NCBI RefSeq assembly: GCF_004005945.1 | Contig: NZ_SACS01000025.1 | Coordinates: forward strand, 1-58,997 | Source: Rheinheimera riviphila | Lineage (GTDB): Bacteria; Pseudomonadota; Gammaproteobacteria; Enterobacterales; Alteromonadaceae | Length of the DNA: 58,997 nt | Direction of reading: 5' to 3' | Shown here: piece after piece, positions 46,023 to 55,956 of the stretch | Numbering within the stretch: position 1 is the stretch's first letter | Layout of the letters: every line of letters starts with the position of its first letter | Position numbers and translations under genes: made by a program | The notes under the pieces: generated by a model | Told to the model about the DNA's origin: nothing | The model's input: only the letters and a program-made list of their open reading frames with translations | The model's database searches: none

Positions 46023-46901
46023 TTATTTCTTAGTTTGCGATTTCATATATTGGAAGAAATCACTGTCTGGCTGCACCACTAAAATATCAGATTTGCTGTT
46101 GAAGCTACGATTGTACGCTTCTAAGCTTCTGACAAAGCTGAAAAATTCAGCATTTTTATTGTACGCTTCAGCATAAACTTTCGCCGCTAAGGCATCACCT
46201 TCACCGCGAACGGAACGGGAATTCCGCTCTGCTTCTGCCACCATAACGGTGACTTTAGCATCGACGTCAGCACGGATAATTTCCGCTTGCTCCATACCAC
46301 GGGCACGGTGCTCTTTGGCGACCGCAGTCCGCTCAGCGCGCATCCGCTGGAAAATGTTGTTACTAATTTCATCCGGCAGGTTAATTTTCTTTACCCGCAC
46401 ATCAAGAATTTCAATACCAATTTCCTCAGCGCCTTTGCCAGCCTGCGCCAGGGCGCCAGACATCAGCTCTGCCCTTTCACCAGACACAATCTGCTGAATG
46501 GTGCGGGTACCGAACTCAGTCCGCAGACCGTTGTTGATATATTGTTTCAACAGACTTTCAGCACGATCTGTACGACCCGTGGTTGACAGGAAATACTTGC
46601 CGAAATCTTTAATCCGCCATTTGACATAGCTGTCGACCAGTAAGTCTTTTTTCTCAGCTGTCACAAAACGGTCTGCCGGGTCATCCAGTGTCTGAACTTT
46701 GGCGTCCAGAATGCGGACGTTTTCAATCAGCGGCAGCTTAAAATGCAGGCCCGGTTCAAACACCACCACGCCGCCTGTCGCATCCCGCTGAATTTTGCTG
46801 AACTGGAACACAATACCGCGTTCGCCTTCTTTCACCACAAACAGTGACGAAAACACCACAACCGCAACTAAGGCTAATAAAGCAATAATAAAATTCTTCA
46901 T
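46023..46901 (-). CDS. hflC: Modulator of FtsH protease HflC
   Basis: A 292-aa SPFH/prohibitin-family membrane protein. One N-terminal helix (FIIALLALVAVVVFSSLFVV) is followed by KEGERGIVFQFSKI, the SPFH domain and a helical region with RAERTAVAKEHRARGMEQAE. With HflK it forms a large periplasmic cage around FtsH. Three bases separate it from hflK. Confidence 0.96.
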   Translation of the reverse strand: MKNFIIALLALVAVVVFSSLFVVKEGERGIVFQFSKIQRDATGGVVVFEPGLHFKLPLIENVRILDAKVQTLDDPADRFVTAEKKDLLVDSYVKWRIKDFGKYFLSTTGRTDRAESLLKQYINNGLRTEFGTRTIQQIVSGERAELMSGALAQAGKGAEEIGIEILDVRVKKINLPDEISNNIFQRMRAERTAVAKEHRARGMEQAEIIRADVDAKVTVMVAEAERNSRSVRGEGDALAAKVYAEAYNKNAEFFSFVRSLEAYNRSFNSKSDILVVQPDSDFFQYMKSQTKK

Positions 46902-46904
46902 CGG

Positions 46905-48047
46905 TTAGCCCCTTCCTGCTCTGTTACTGTCTGAACGAGGTGTCTCAATCCGCGGATCCGCAGAACGAGCATCGCTACTATTCAGGCGCGGTTCCATCAC
47001 CGCAGGTTTTGCTGCACCATTCTGATTTAGCATTTTATCCAGCGGTAAATACATAATATTACTGCCATTTTTCACATCAATTAACACTTTAGACGTATTG
47101 CCGTACACCTGTTCCATCGTCTCTAAATACAGACGTTCACGGGTTACCTGCGGCGAAGCAATATACTCAGGCAACAGTTTTTCAAAGCGGGCAACTTCAC
47201 CCTGTGCTTTTAACTGTGACTGCTGTTTGTAAGCTTCGGATTCCTGCATCACGCGGTTCACCCGACCACGGGCTTCAGGTTCGATCGCTCTGGCATAAGC
47301 CGTTGCTTCCTGAATAAACCGTTGTTCATCTTCTTGCGCGGCAATCGCATCATCAAAAGAAGCTTTTACTTCTTCTGGCGGGCGGGCATCACGGAAGTTG
47401 ACGTCCACAATTTGCAGACCAAGGTTGTAAGGTTTGATGATAGCTTCAAGCTCAACCCGGGTGTTCTGACGGATCAGTTCACGACCTTTTGTGAGTACAT
47501 CGTCCATCAAGGAATGACCAATCACATAGCGTAAAGCGGCATCAGTCGCCTGACGCAGACTATTATCCGGATCAACCACCGCAAATTTGTATTGTCTTGG
47601 ATCTTCGACCCGGTACTGCACTTCAAAAGTAACCCGCACCAAATTTTGATCCTGCGTCAGCATAAAACCATCTGTTTTTAAGGTTTCGACGCTGCTGATG
47701 TCGACTGGTAACACCTGGTCAATAAAAGTAGGTTTCCAGTTGATGCCTGGATTAACTTCACTATGGTACTGACCAAAACGCAGAATGACGCCACGCTCCG
47801 ATTCTTTGATAGTGTAGATACCGCTAAATAACCAGCCGATTAAGGCCACCACCAGCAACAACACCAATGCAGCAGAGCCGCCGTTGTTGCTGTCGGATGA
47901 ACCGCCTTTATTGCCGCCGAAGATGCCACCGAGTTTTTTACTCAGATTGCGAAACACTTCATCCATATCGGGCGGGCCTTGGTTCTTACCACCCTGGTTC
48001 CAGGGATCATTGTTTTTGCCGTTATTGCCCGGCTCATTCCAAGCCAT
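46905..48047 (-). CDS. hflK: FtsH protease regulator HflK
   Basis: A 380-aa SPFH protein. The Gly/Asn-rich cytoplasmic start (MAWNEPGNNGKNNDPWNQGG), the transmembrane helix ALVLLLVVALIGWLFSGIYT, IKESERGVILRFGQYH and the coiled-coil region with RFIQEATAYA are typical. Its C-terminal tail is long and Ser/Arg-rich. Partner of HflC. Confidence 0.96.
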   Translation of the reverse strand: MAWNEPGNNGKNNDPWNQGGKNQGPPDMDEVFRNLSKKLGGIFGGNKGGSSDSNNGGSAALVLLLVVALIGWLFSGIYTIKESERGVILRFGQYHSEVNPGINWKPTFIDQVLPVDISSVETLKTDGFMLTQDQNLVRVTFEVQYRVEDPRQYKFAVVDPDNSLRQATDAALRYVIGHSLMDDVLTKGRELIRQNTRVELEAIIKPYNLGLQIVDVNFRDARPPEEVKASFDDAIAAQEDEQRFIQEATAYARAIEPEARGRVNRVMQESEAYKQQSQLKAQGEVARFEKLLPEYIASPQVTRERLYLETMEQVYGNTSKVLIDVKNGSNIMYLPLDKMLNQNGAAKPAVMEPRLNSSDARSADPRIETPRSDSNRAGRG

Positions 48048-48095
48048 ACTTCACTCCGTCTTGCTGTAAACAGTTGAGGTTAATGTATCAAAAAG

Positions 48096-49379
48096 TCAGG
48101 TCGAGACGATAAAATTTTGCAACAAACCGTCGCTTTGTTTAAGCAACCGCTCCCATTGCGGCTTTGCCAGTGCAATTTGCAACAGACAAATCCCTTGTTC
48201 ATCAAAGTGTTCTTGTTGTACCGCCCCCATTTCATGAAACCTGGCACGCCAGGATGCAGCATCAGGTGGCAGCGCTAAATTAAGCCGCTGATAACTGTCC
48301 GATAATAGAGACACAATAGCTTCGGTCAGTAAATTCAGCCCGTCGCCGCTTTGTGCCGACAGATAAACCGCAACCGGCATCCCTGATTCGTCGTATTCAA
48401 TTCGGGCATTTTGCTGCAGCACATCAATTTTGTTATAGACAAACAGCTGCGGCAAGTCGTCCGCTTCTATTTCATGTAACACTTTTTGCACTTGTTTGAC
48501 GTTGTCTTCCAGTCTCGGGTCAGCAAGGTCAATCACATGCAGTTGCAAATCAGCTTCGCGGCTTTCCTGCAACGTCGACTTAAACGCCGCAACCAAATCA
48601 TGTGGTAAATGCCGGATAAACCCTACGGTGTCGGCAAAAATTAATTGGCCAAAATCTGCCAGTCGAATTTGCCGCAGCGTTGGGTCTAAAGTCGCAAACA
48701 ACTGATCTGCTGCGTACACTTCGGATTGGGTCAGCCGGTTAAACAAGGTCGACTTACCGGCGTTGGTATAACCAACTAACGAAATCACCGGTATTTCAGC
48801 ACGTTGCCGTGCTTTACGTCCTTGTTCCCGTTGTTTGCCGACTTTTTCCAGCTTTTGATGTAGTGCAGCTATACGATCGCGCAACAAGCGCCGATCAGTT
48901 TCGAGCTGGGTTTCGCCAGGGCCCCGTAAACCAATGCCGCCTTTTTGCCGTTCGTTGTCAAAACCACGAATGAGCCTTGAGGCTAAATGCTTAAGCTGCG
49001 CCAGTTCGACCTGCAATTTACCTTCGTAACTGCGGGCGCGCTGCGCAAAAATATCGAGAATGAGTGTGGTTCGGTCGATGACCCGACACTGAAAAACGCG
49101 TTCCAGATTACGGGTTTGGGCCGGCGATAAGGCGTGATTAAAAATAACCATAGTCGCAGCGAGATCAGCAACTTGCTGCGCTACTTCTAATGCTTTGCCG
49201 GAACCAATAAATAGTCGGGCGTCAATTGAACTTCGGCTACAACTTACCACAGCCAGTTCAGCGACACCCGCAGAAGAAACCAACATCTGCAACTCATGAA
49301 GATCTTCACAAGCGCTTTCTTGCGGGAAAAAAACATGCACAAGGATCGCTTGCTCAGCCAGCGTTTCACGGTCAAACAA
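48096..49379 (-). CDS. hflX: Ribosome-associated GTPase HflX
   Basis: A 427-aa GTPase that splits stalled or stressed ribosomes. The N-terminal glycine-rich domain ends with KGGIGLRGPGETQLETDRRLL; G1 is GYTNAGKSTLFNRL, G3 DTVGF and G4 NKID. The start is TTG at 49379, reading FDRETLAEQAILVHVFF, which matches the E. coli start MFDRYDAGEQAVLVHI. It follows hfq by 18 bases. Confidence 0.95.
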   Translation of the reverse strand: MFDRETLAEQAILVHVFFPQESACEDLHELQMLVSSAGVAELAVVSCSRSSIDARLFIGSGKALEVAQQVADLAATMVIFNHALSPAQTRNLERVFQCRVIDRTTLILDIFAQRARSYEGKLQVELAQLKHLASRLIRGFDNERQKGGIGLRGPGETQLETDRRLLRDRIAALHQKLEKVGKQREQGRKARQRAEIPVISLVGYTNAGKSTLFNRLTQSEVYAADQLFATLDPTLRQIRLADFGQLIFADTVGFIRHLPHDLVAAFKSTLQESREADLQLHVIDLADPRLEDNVKQVQKVLHEIEADDLPQLFVYNKIDVLQQNARIEYDESGMPVAVYLSAQSGDGLNLLTEAIVSLLSDSYQRLNLALPPDAASWRARFHEMGAVQQEHFDEQGICLLQIALAKPQWERLLKQSDGLLQNFIVST

Positions 49380-49397
49380 ACGACAATATCCTGTTTT

Positions 49398-49655
49398 TTA
49401 TTCTATCTCATCCATGTCACCGCCACCGGCGCCATGGCTGACCATCGTATTCACAGCGCGGGCCGGAACGACAGTCGAGATAGCATGCTTGTACACCATC
49501 TGACTGACAGTGTTTTTTAACAAAATGACAAATTGATCAAATGACTCGATTTGTCCCTGTAACTTAATCCCATTCACCAGATAAATAGAAACTGGAATAC
49601 GTTCCCGTCGTAAGGTGTTTAAAAATGGGTCTTGTAAAGATTGGCCCTTTGCCAT
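49398..49655 (-). CDS. hfq: RNA chaperone Hfq
   Basis: An 85-aa Sm-like protein that pairs small RNAs with mRNAs. [40 protein letters not shown] and [10 protein letters not shown] are nearly invariant; the C-terminal tail is short, acidic and Gly-rich. A 92-base A+T-rich gap to miaA contains TATAAT on the minus strand and probably a separate promoter. Confidence 0.98.
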   Translation of the reverse strand: MAKGQSLQDPFLNTLRRERIPVSIYLVNGIKLQGQIESFDQFVILLKNTVSQMVYKHAISTVVPARAVNTMVSHGAGGGDMDEIE

Positions 49656-49747
49656 GTGCCGCTTTCCTTTTCTTAGTTCTGATTCTTGATATATGGATTA
49701 TTATATTATTTTCAAGTCGTTAAATAACGATTTTTTTCTTCACTAAA

Positions 49748-50668
49748 TTAGCGTAGCGAAGATAAAACAGCTTGCAAGTTTTCCGCAGGACTAACTTCAC
49801 TTTTCAGCCAGTTTAATTCCTGCCAACTGCGCAGCCAGGTCAATTGTCTTTTGGCCAGCTGCCTTGTTGCGGCGACACCACGATACACCATCTCAGGGTA
49901 ACTCACTAGCCCGTCCAGATAATCCCACATCTGGCGGTATCCAACACAGCGCATCGACGGTAAATTGGCATGCAAATCACCACGTTGTCTGAGTTGTACA
50001 ACTTCTTCTTCAAAGCCTTGTTGCAACATCTGGTTAAACCGCAGTTCGATACGCTGATGCAACACTGCACGATCAGTTGGCGCTATCGCAAATTGCTTCA
50101 CCGGATAAGGGAAAGCTTCGCCTTTGTCTGTGGTCCATTCGGTTAGACTTTTACCACTGACTAAAAATACTTCCAGCGCTCGATTAATCCGTTGTGGATC
50201 GTTTGGATGGATCCTGGCTGCCGACACCGGATCAACTTCAGCCAATTGCTGATGTAATGCAGCCCAGCCCAAAGTTACCGCTTGTTGCTCAAGTTCTGCC
50301 CGCACCGCAGGCGACGCTTCAGGCAACGGCGAGATCCCATCCAATAACGCCTTATAATACAACATGGTACCACCAACCAGCAGCGGAACCTTGCCTTTAT
50401 TACGAATATCTTCAATCTGCTGCAACGCATCACGTCGAAAATCGGCTGCAGAATAGGCTTCGGTCGGCTCCAGAATATTAATCAGCCGATGTGGAGCCCG
50501 CGCTAATTCTGCCGCGGAAGGCTTTGCTGTACCTATATCCATCCCGCGATAAATTAACGCGCTGTCGACACTGATTATTTCTGCATTTATTTGTTCAACT
50601 AACTCTATCGCCAACGCCGTTTTACCGGACGCAGTAGGTCCCATCAGACAGATCACCGGGAGGGTCAT
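49748..50668 (-). CDS. miaA: tRNA dimethylallyltransferase
   Basis: A 306-aa enzyme that adds a dimethylallyl group to A37 of tRNAs reading UNN codons. Its P loop is [11 protein letters not shown], then [29 protein letters not shown] and [12 protein letters not shown]. The gene begins ten bases after mutL and precedes hfq, as in E. coli. Confidence 0.97.
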   Translation of the reverse strand: MTLPVICLMGPTASGKTALAIELVEQINAEIISVDSALIYRGMDIGTAKPSAAELARAPHRLINILEPTEAYSAADFRRDALQQIEDIRNKGKVPLLVGGTMLYYKALLDGISPLPEASPAVRAELEQQAVTLGWAALHQQLAEVDPVSAARIHPNDPQRINRALEVFLVSGKSLTEWTTDKGEAFPYPVKQFAIAPTDRAVLHQRIELRFNQMLQQGFEEEVVQLRQRGDLHANLPSMRCVGYRQMWDYLDGLVSYPEMVYRGVAATRQLAKRQLTWLRSWQELNWLKSEVSPAENLQAVLSSLR

Positions 50669-50678
50669 ACCAAATTAC

Positions 50679-52490
50679 TCATTGTTTAGCCTCTAACAAC
50701 ATCTGACTGACTGATATATCAAGTGGCACTGCATGCCAGGTCGAAGGCTCGGACAAATGTGGTGCGAAATAGTTTAAAAAAATCGATAAAGAAAACCATG
50801 ATTGCGCCAAACCACTTTGCAGCAAGTGAAGAAGCAGCTGGCGCGGCGTGAATTCAGCGTGCTCTGGCCACTGTTGCCACCACAGCGGCAACCATTGGCT
50901 TAACGCCGTTTGCCGCAGCAACAGCGGAACTGCGCGTACAATCAACACGTTATTATTTAAAACCAAATCAAAACCTAATTCAGCCAGGTTTTGTGCCTGC
51001 GTCAGCAAGCCTGCTTTTTCGGTGGCTTGTAGCGTTAATCGTAGTGGCAATAATAATGATGATGCTGGCGGTGGCTGTCTCAGCCATAAATCGCACAAGC
51101 TGTCACAGGCATCCACCAGCCATAATCTATCGTCGAAAGCTGCAACGGCGTAACGACCGCCGGCAGCTAGCCAAGGCGTTTCGGCTGCGCCGGTTGATGG
51201 TGAGTGTGGCTGCAACTGTGATTGGGACTGCGGGTATGAAAGTGTTGACACTGCGTGTTCAGCATGAACTTCGTGCCCGGTCGGCGCCGTGACTGGCAAT
51301 GGCCAACCTGCACCGGGTCTTGCTGCTCCTGCAGGCGCGGCTGTCCATGCGCGCTGTGGACGATGCGAAAACGCGCTGTAATTACCGGCAGCTTCCCGGA
51401 TCGCTGGCGATGGCGCCACCGCAGGAGCTGCTGAAACTGTCTCTGAAAGGGCTGTCGTTGGCGAAATGGCAGCCACGGCAGCATCAAATAACGCTGGCTG
51501 CTGACACACTTGCGCCAACGCACTGACCACAAAATCGTGCACTAACCGCGCCTGATGAAACCGCACTTCATGTTTCGCCGGATGCACATTAACATCGAGT
51601 TGCTGCGGATCCAGTTCCAGATACAGCACAAAGGCTGGTTGCGCGCCTGGTAACAATACATCGCCGTAAGACTGACGAATGGCGTGATTCAGCAGTTTGT
51701 CGCGCATCATCCGGCCGTTGACATAACTGAACTGACAAGCGGGCTGCGCCTGACAGGCATGGGGTAGCTGCACCCAGCCCCAGAGCCGCATATCATCGTA
51801 CTGACTTTCGACATAAAGCGCCGATTCAATAAAACTGCGACCACAAAGTTGCGCCAGCCGTTTTTCCTGGGCGGCTCTATCTGTTGCTGCTTTTAATTGG
51901 CGCACGGTCTGGCCGTTGTGGGTTAGCGTCCAGTTCACGTCATAACGACTCAATGCTAACCGTTTGACCAGCTCGTCGATATGGGCGAATTCGGTTTTAT
52001 CACTGCGCAAAAATCGCCGGCGCGCTGGCGTATTAAAAAACAAATCCAGCACTTCAATGCTGCTGCCTGGAGGGTGCGCTGCCGGGCGCAGTTGCACCTG
52101 CATGTCACGGCCTTCAGCAATGGCTTGCCAGGCACTGTCCTGATCTGCGGGTCTGGACGTTAACGTCAGCCGCGACACCGAACTGATACTCGCTAACGCT
52201 TCGCCACGAAAGCCCAGGCTTAAAATTTGTTCTAAATCAGATAATTGATGAATTTTACTGGTGGCATGGCGGCAAAGCGCCAACTCGAGCTCGGCTTTGG
52301 CAATGCCACAACCGTCATCGCGAATGCGGATGAGTTTGCTGCCACCTTTTTCGATATCGATGGTAATAGTGGTCGCACCCGCGTCCAGGCTATTTTCGAC
52401 CAGCTCTTTCACCACAGAAGCAGGTCGTTCAACCACCTCACCGGCGGCAATCTGATTCGCTAACTGAGGTGATAAAATCTGGATAGCCAT
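50679..52490 (-). CDS. mutL: DNA mismatch repair protein MutL
   Basis: A 603-aa GHKL ATPase. [23 protein letters not shown] and [11 protein letters not shown] form the ATP site; [11 protein letters not shown] closes the N-terminal half. A Pro/Ala/Ser-rich linker of about 100 residues joins the dimerisation domain, which lacks the DQHAxxE endonuclease motif, as expected in methyl-directed gammaproteobacteria. The ATG follows the amiB stop with no gap. Confidence 0.96.
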   Translation of the reverse strand: MAIQILSPQLANQIAAGEVVERPASVVKELVENSLDAGATTITIDIEKGGSKLIRIRDDGCGIAKAELELALCRHATSKIHQLSDLEQILSLGFRGEALASISSVSRLTLTSRPADQDSAWQAIAEGRDMQVQLRPAAHPPGSSIEVLDLFFNTPARRRFLRSDKTEFAHIDELVKRLALSRYDVNWTLTHNGQTVRQLKAATDRAAQEKRLAQLCGRSFIESALYVESQYDDMRLWGWVQLPHACQAQPACQFSYVNGRMMRDKLLNHAIRQSYGDVLLPGAQPAFVLYLELDPQQLDVNVHPAKHEVRFHQARLVHDFVVSALAQVCQQPALFDAAVAAISPTTALSETVSAAPAVAPSPAIREAAGNYSAFSHRPQRAWTAAPAGAARPGAGWPLPVTAPTGHEVHAEHAVSTLSYPQSQSQLQPHSPSTGAAETPWLAAGGRYAVAAFDDRLWLVDACDSLCDLWLRQPPPASSLLLPLRLTLQATEKAGLLTQAQNLAELGFDLVLNNNVLIVRAVPLLLRQTALSQWLPLWWQQWPEHAEFTPRQLLLHLLQSGLAQSWFSLSIFLNYFAPHLSEPSTWHAVPLDISVSQMLLEAKQ

Positions 52491-53933
52491 TTATTCGGGG
52501 ATCCGCAGCACCTGACCAATTTTAATATTGTCAGTGGTCAGCTTGTTGTAGCTGCGAAGCACCGACATCGGCACCGCATAACGCTTGGCAAGACCAGATA
52601 GCGACTCGCCACGTGTCACCTTATGCAAACGTGGATTGACAATACTTTCCACCGGCTCGCTGACTCTGACCACGTTTTGTGCTGAAGATGCGTTGCTGCC
52701 TGCACTTCGGATCTCGCTGGGCTGACTACGATTCGGCGCCTGACCTTTGCGCTGCGCTAACCAGGAATCGGCCGGCGGTGATTGTTCAAAATGGCGCTTT
52801 AAAGCCCGAAATACTGCAGTCGCTAATTTTTGCTGATGCGACGCTGACTTTAACTTTTGCTCTTCGCTGGGGTTTGAAATATAACCGGTTTCAACCAAAA
52901 TCGACGGAATATCCGGTGCTTTGAGTACACCGAGACTCGCCGCCTGCGGTTCTTTTTTGTGCAGATGCGTTACTTTGCTCATTTCCGCAAGCACCTGCCG
53001 CGCCACTTCAAAACCAGTGGTCATCGAATGGTTCATCGACAAATCGAGCACAGTTTGCGCCAGATAACGCTCATTGGCCGAATCTTTAATCACTTCGGCT
53101 ACACCGCCCAGCAATTCGGAATGTTGTTCGGTTTGTTCCAGCATCCGGCCAACTTCGGTGGTTGCACGGCGCAAGGACAACACCCACACTGAGCCACCAT
53201 GGGCTTTACGATTAGCGACTGCGTCGGCATGAATTGAGACCAGTAAATCAGCTTGTTTGTTGCGAGCGACATCCGGTCTTTTGCTTGGATAGATATAATA
53301 ATCTGAGGTGCGGGTCATCACCGCTTTAAAGCCGGGTTCTTTATTGATCAGCGCCATCAGCCGCTCAGAAACAGCCAGTGTGACGTGCTTTTCATAAGTG
53401 CCTTTGGGGCCTACAGCACCCGGATCGTGGCCACCATGTCCTGCATCAATGGCAATCACCACTTCACGGCCACCAGCGCGTTGGGTTCGGGGTGCGGGGG
53501 CTGCGGTAATGGCTTGCTCGGCCTGCGGATCAGCTAAATCCAGTACCAGCCGATGGCCGTATCTGTCCAACGGCGGCAAACTAAAGGCTTTTTCGCGGGC
53601 CGGCCGATTGAGTTCGACCTGCAATAAAATGCCACGACCCGACGCTAAACGCTGCACCCGGATATCTTTGATTAAATCCGATTGGCCGGACATTTTACCC
53701 AGCGATGGGCTGTCGATATTGCTGATCTCCAGCTGCACCAGATTTTGTTTTTGACTGAGTAACCGGAACTGCGCTTTGCCGCTTAAATCAAATACCACCC
53801 GAGTGCTGTCAGGGGAAGGCCAAATGCGCACGCTGTCGATACGCTCGGCCGCCAGCAGCGATGTACTGATCAACATGATCAAAACGGGGACTATCCGCAA
53901 TAGTTTCATCAATACTGTAATAAATAGTTTCAT
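52491..53933 (-). CDS. amiB: N-acetylmuramoyl-L-alanine amidase with AMIN and LysM domains
   Basis: A 480-aa periplasmic amidase that cuts peptide side chains from peptidoglycan at the septum. The signal peptide is within the first 30 residues (a second start at Met9 is possible). The AMIN domain is at about 30-125; Amidase_3 at about 155-380 has [22 protein letters not shown] and LLVSIHADA as zinc ligands; a LysM domain ([15 protein letters not shown]) closes the protein. The ATG overlaps the tsaE stop (ATGA). Confidence 0.95.
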   Translation of the reverse strand: MKLFITVLMKLLRIVPVLIMLISTSLLAAERIDSVRIWPSPDSTRVVFDLSGKAQFRLLSQKQNLVQLEISNIDSPSLGKMSGQSDLIKDIRVQRLASGRGILLQVELNRPAREKAFSLPPLDRYGHRLVLDLADPQAEQAITAAPAPRTQRAGGREVVIAIDAGHGGHDPGAVGPKGTYEKHVTLAVSERLMALINKEPGFKAVMTRTSDYYIYPSKRPDVARNKQADLLVSIHADAVANRKAHGGSVWVLSLRRATTEVGRMLEQTEQHSELLGGVAEVIKDSANERYLAQTVLDLSMNHSMTTGFEVARQVLAEMSKVTHLHKKEPQAASLGVLKAPDIPSILVETGYISNPSEEQKLKSASHQQKLATAVFRALKRHFEQSPPADSWLAQRKGQAPNRSQPSEIRSAGSNASSAQNVVRVSEPVESIVNPRLHKVTRGESLSGLAKRYAVPMSVLRSYNKLTTDNIKIGQVLRIPE

Positions 53934-54400
53934 GCGTTGACCAACCCGAGCATTTGCTGCCCTAACGGCGTTTGTGCCCGTAAGTGGATCAGCCGCTGCG
54001 TATCAGAAACAACTTGCAATTCAATGTCTAAATCGGCGGTCGGTAACAAAGGTTCACCCCGCTCTGGCCATTCAATTAAACAGAGCGTGTTGGCAGAAAA
54101 ATAATCGCGAATGCCCATAAACTCTAGTTCTTCCGGATCCATCAACCGATATAAATCAAAGTGATAAATTGTGAGTGCTGGAAGTTGATAAGGCTCGACC
54201 AGGGTGTAAGTCGGACTTTTTACATTGCCCTGATACCCTAAAGCATGCAGCAAACAACGACTGAACGTGGTTTTGCCAGCGCCCAGCCCCCCATGCAAAT
54301 AGATGACACCGCCCTGTTGGCAGGCTGGCGCCAGCTGGCTGGCAAAAAGTTGGGTCTCGGTTTCATTGTGCAGGAGTCGTTGGTAATGAGTAACGAGCAT
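53930..54400 (-). CDS. tsaE: tRNA t6A synthesis ATPase TsaE
   Basis: A 156-aa ATPase required with TsaB, TsaC and TsaD for threonylcarbamoyl-A37 in tRNA. The P loop is [13 protein letters not shown], followed by [23 protein letters not shown] and [11 protein letters not shown] at 54400 has AGGAAAGGC upstream. It heads the cluster that runs to hflC. Confidence 0.96.
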   Translation of the reverse strand: MLVTHYQRLLHNETETQLFASQLAPACQQGGVIYLHGGLGAGKTTFSRCLLHALGYQGNVKSPTYTLVEPYQLPALTIYHFDLYRLMDPEELEFMGIRDYFSANTLCLIEWPERGEPLLPTADLDIELQVVSDTQRLIHLRAQTPLGQQMLGLVNA

Positions 54401-54604
54401 GCCTTTCCTCAATCAGAATTCAAACGACCGAAAAGTCAGATTGCTCTGGCTGGGTCAATGCAAGCTATGCTATCAAATTCATCCTGTCAGAACCACCTGC
54501 AATTTGGCCAATGCCAGAAAGCACCTCGCCTGTGCTACCATATCGACGTCGATGAATCTGTGGGCGGAACCTTCTGCCACTGCCAAAATTACAGTAGAAC
54601 ATGC

Positions 54605-55750
54605 ATGAACACCCTTGTTGCCACGCCTGAAATGACCGAACTTGCCGCCCGGATTAAACAATGGGCGCTGGATCTTGGTTTTTCGCAAGTCGGTATCGCC
54701 GATACCGATCTGCAGCTGGAAGAACAGCGCTTACAACAGTGGCTGGATCAGGGCATGCACGGTGAAATGCAGTATATGGCGCAGCACGGCATGATGCGCG
54801 CCAGACCGGCCGAACTGCTACCGGGCACCTTGCGGGTCATTTCAGTACGACTGGATTATTTACCCAAAGCCGCCGGTTTTGCCACTAACCTTGCCGACCC
54901 AACACAGGCCTATATCAGCCGCTACGCTTTGGGCCGCGATTATCACAAAATCATCCGGCAGAAACTAAAACAACTGGCTGACAAAATCAGCTCGGTGCAG
55001 GGCGAATTTGGGTTTCGGCCTTTTGTTGATTCTGCACCGGTGCTGGAACGGCCACTGGCTGCTAAGGCCGGACTCGGCTGGATTGGCAAACATAGCTTGT
55101 TACTGAATCCAGCTGCGGGCTCGTGGTTTTTCCTTGGCGAACTGCTGGTCGATTTGCCGCTGCCGGTGGATCAGCCACTGACCCAAGACTGCGGCAACTG
55201 TGTCGCCTGCATCACCATGTGTCCGACCGGCGCTATCGTCGCGCCTTATGTGGTCGACGCCAGACGTTGTATCAGTTATCTGACCATTGAGCTTAAAGAT
55301 GCCATTCCGGAAGAACTGCGGCCACTGATTGGTAATCGTATTTATGGTTGTGATGATTGCCAGCTGGTGTGTCCGGTCAACCGCACTGCCCCGCTAACCG
55401 ACGAAGCAGATTTCCAACGCCGGCCGCAGTGGCAAAGTCAAACATTGCTGGCGCTATTGCAATGGGACGAAGCGACTTTTTTAAAACAAACCGAAGGCTC
55501 GGCGATCCGGCGCATAGGCTTTAGCCGCTGGCAACGGAATTTGGCGGTTGGGATCGGCAATGCGCCTTACAGCTTCGACAATATTGAAGTATTACAAAGC
55601 TTTAGCGACCACCCGGATCTGATGGTGCGGGAACATCTCGAGTGGGCACTGGCGCAGCAGCTGCATAAACAGCAACAGGCTGAGTTACAAAACCGGCAGC
55701 AACAACGCTTGATCCGGATTATTCAGCTTGGTTTGCCGCGAGACGCCTGA
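54605..55750 (+). CDS. queG: Epoxyqueuosine reductase
   Basis: A 381-aa cobalamin and iron-sulfur enzyme that completes queuosine in tRNA. The likely catalytic Asp is D142 in VDSAPVLERPLAAKAGLG. Two [4Fe-4S] motifs are CGNCVACITMCPTGA (196-210) and CDDCQLVCPVN (249-259). The frame is open from 54245, but the added residues overlap the divergent tsaE; ATG at 54605 fits the usual N-terminus although its ribosome site is weak. The stop lies inside an 18-bp tandem repeat and inside the convergent DUF1289 gene. Confidence 0.95.
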   Translation: MNTLVATPEMTELAARIKQWALDLGFSQVGIADTDLQLEEQRLQQWLDQGMHGEMQYMAQHGMMRARPAELLPGTLRVISVRLDYLPKAAGFATNLADPTQAYISRYALGRDYHKIIRQKLKQLADKISSVQGEFGFRPFVDSAPVLERPLAAKAGLGWIGKHSLLLNPAAGSWFFLGELLVDLPLPVDQPLTQDCGNCVACITMCPTGAIVAPYVVDARRCISYLTIELKDAIPEELRPLIGNRIYGCDDCQLVCPVNRTAPLTDEADFQRRPQWQSQTLLALLQWDEATFLKQTEGSAIRRIGFSRWQRNLAVGIGNAPYSFDNIEVLQSFSDHPDLMVREHLEWALAQQLHKQQQAELQNRQQQRLIRIIQLGLPRDA

Positions 55751-55956
55751 TCTGAATGAGACGCCTGATCTGAATGAACAACGGCGGCAGGACGTTTTTT
55801 GGCAATTAACCGCTGCTCGGCCTGAACCAGCATCTGCTCTTTTTGCGCGGCATCCGCCTGATGCCAACCACAAATTTCAGTTAAACTGCGGCCACAACCG
55901 AGGCAAATATCATCGTGATCGAGGCAACAATTTCGCTGGCAAGGTGTCTTGTCCAT
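55723..55956 (-). CDS. DUF1289 family small cysteine-rich protein
   Basis: A 77-aa protein whose first 35 residues carry the DUF1289 cysteine pattern (CQRNCCLDHDDICLGCGR, then EICGW), suggesting a small metal site. Its C-terminus contains HSDQAS twice, created by an 18-bp tandem duplication, so the tail is not constrained. The ATG overlaps the stop of the upstream GGDEF-EAL gene (TGATG), and the 3' end overlaps queG by 28 bases. Function is unknown. Confidence 0.87.
   Translation of the reverse strand: MDKTPCQRNCCLDHDDICLGCGRSLTEICGWHQADAAQKEQMLVQAEQRLIAKKRPAAVVHSDQASHSDQASRGKPS
55740..55775. repeat. 18-bp tandem repeat across the queG stop codon
   Basis: GAGACGCCTGATCTGAAT at 55740-55757 and identically at 55758-55775. 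It covers the queG stop (55748-55750) on one strand and codes for a repeated HSDQAS in DUF1289 on the other. Confidence 0.95.

Noticed and set aside
54245-54604. N-terminal extension of queG by 120 codons
   Set aside because: It overlaps the start of tsaE on the other strand and does not resemble the QueG family; the start at 54605 is better.
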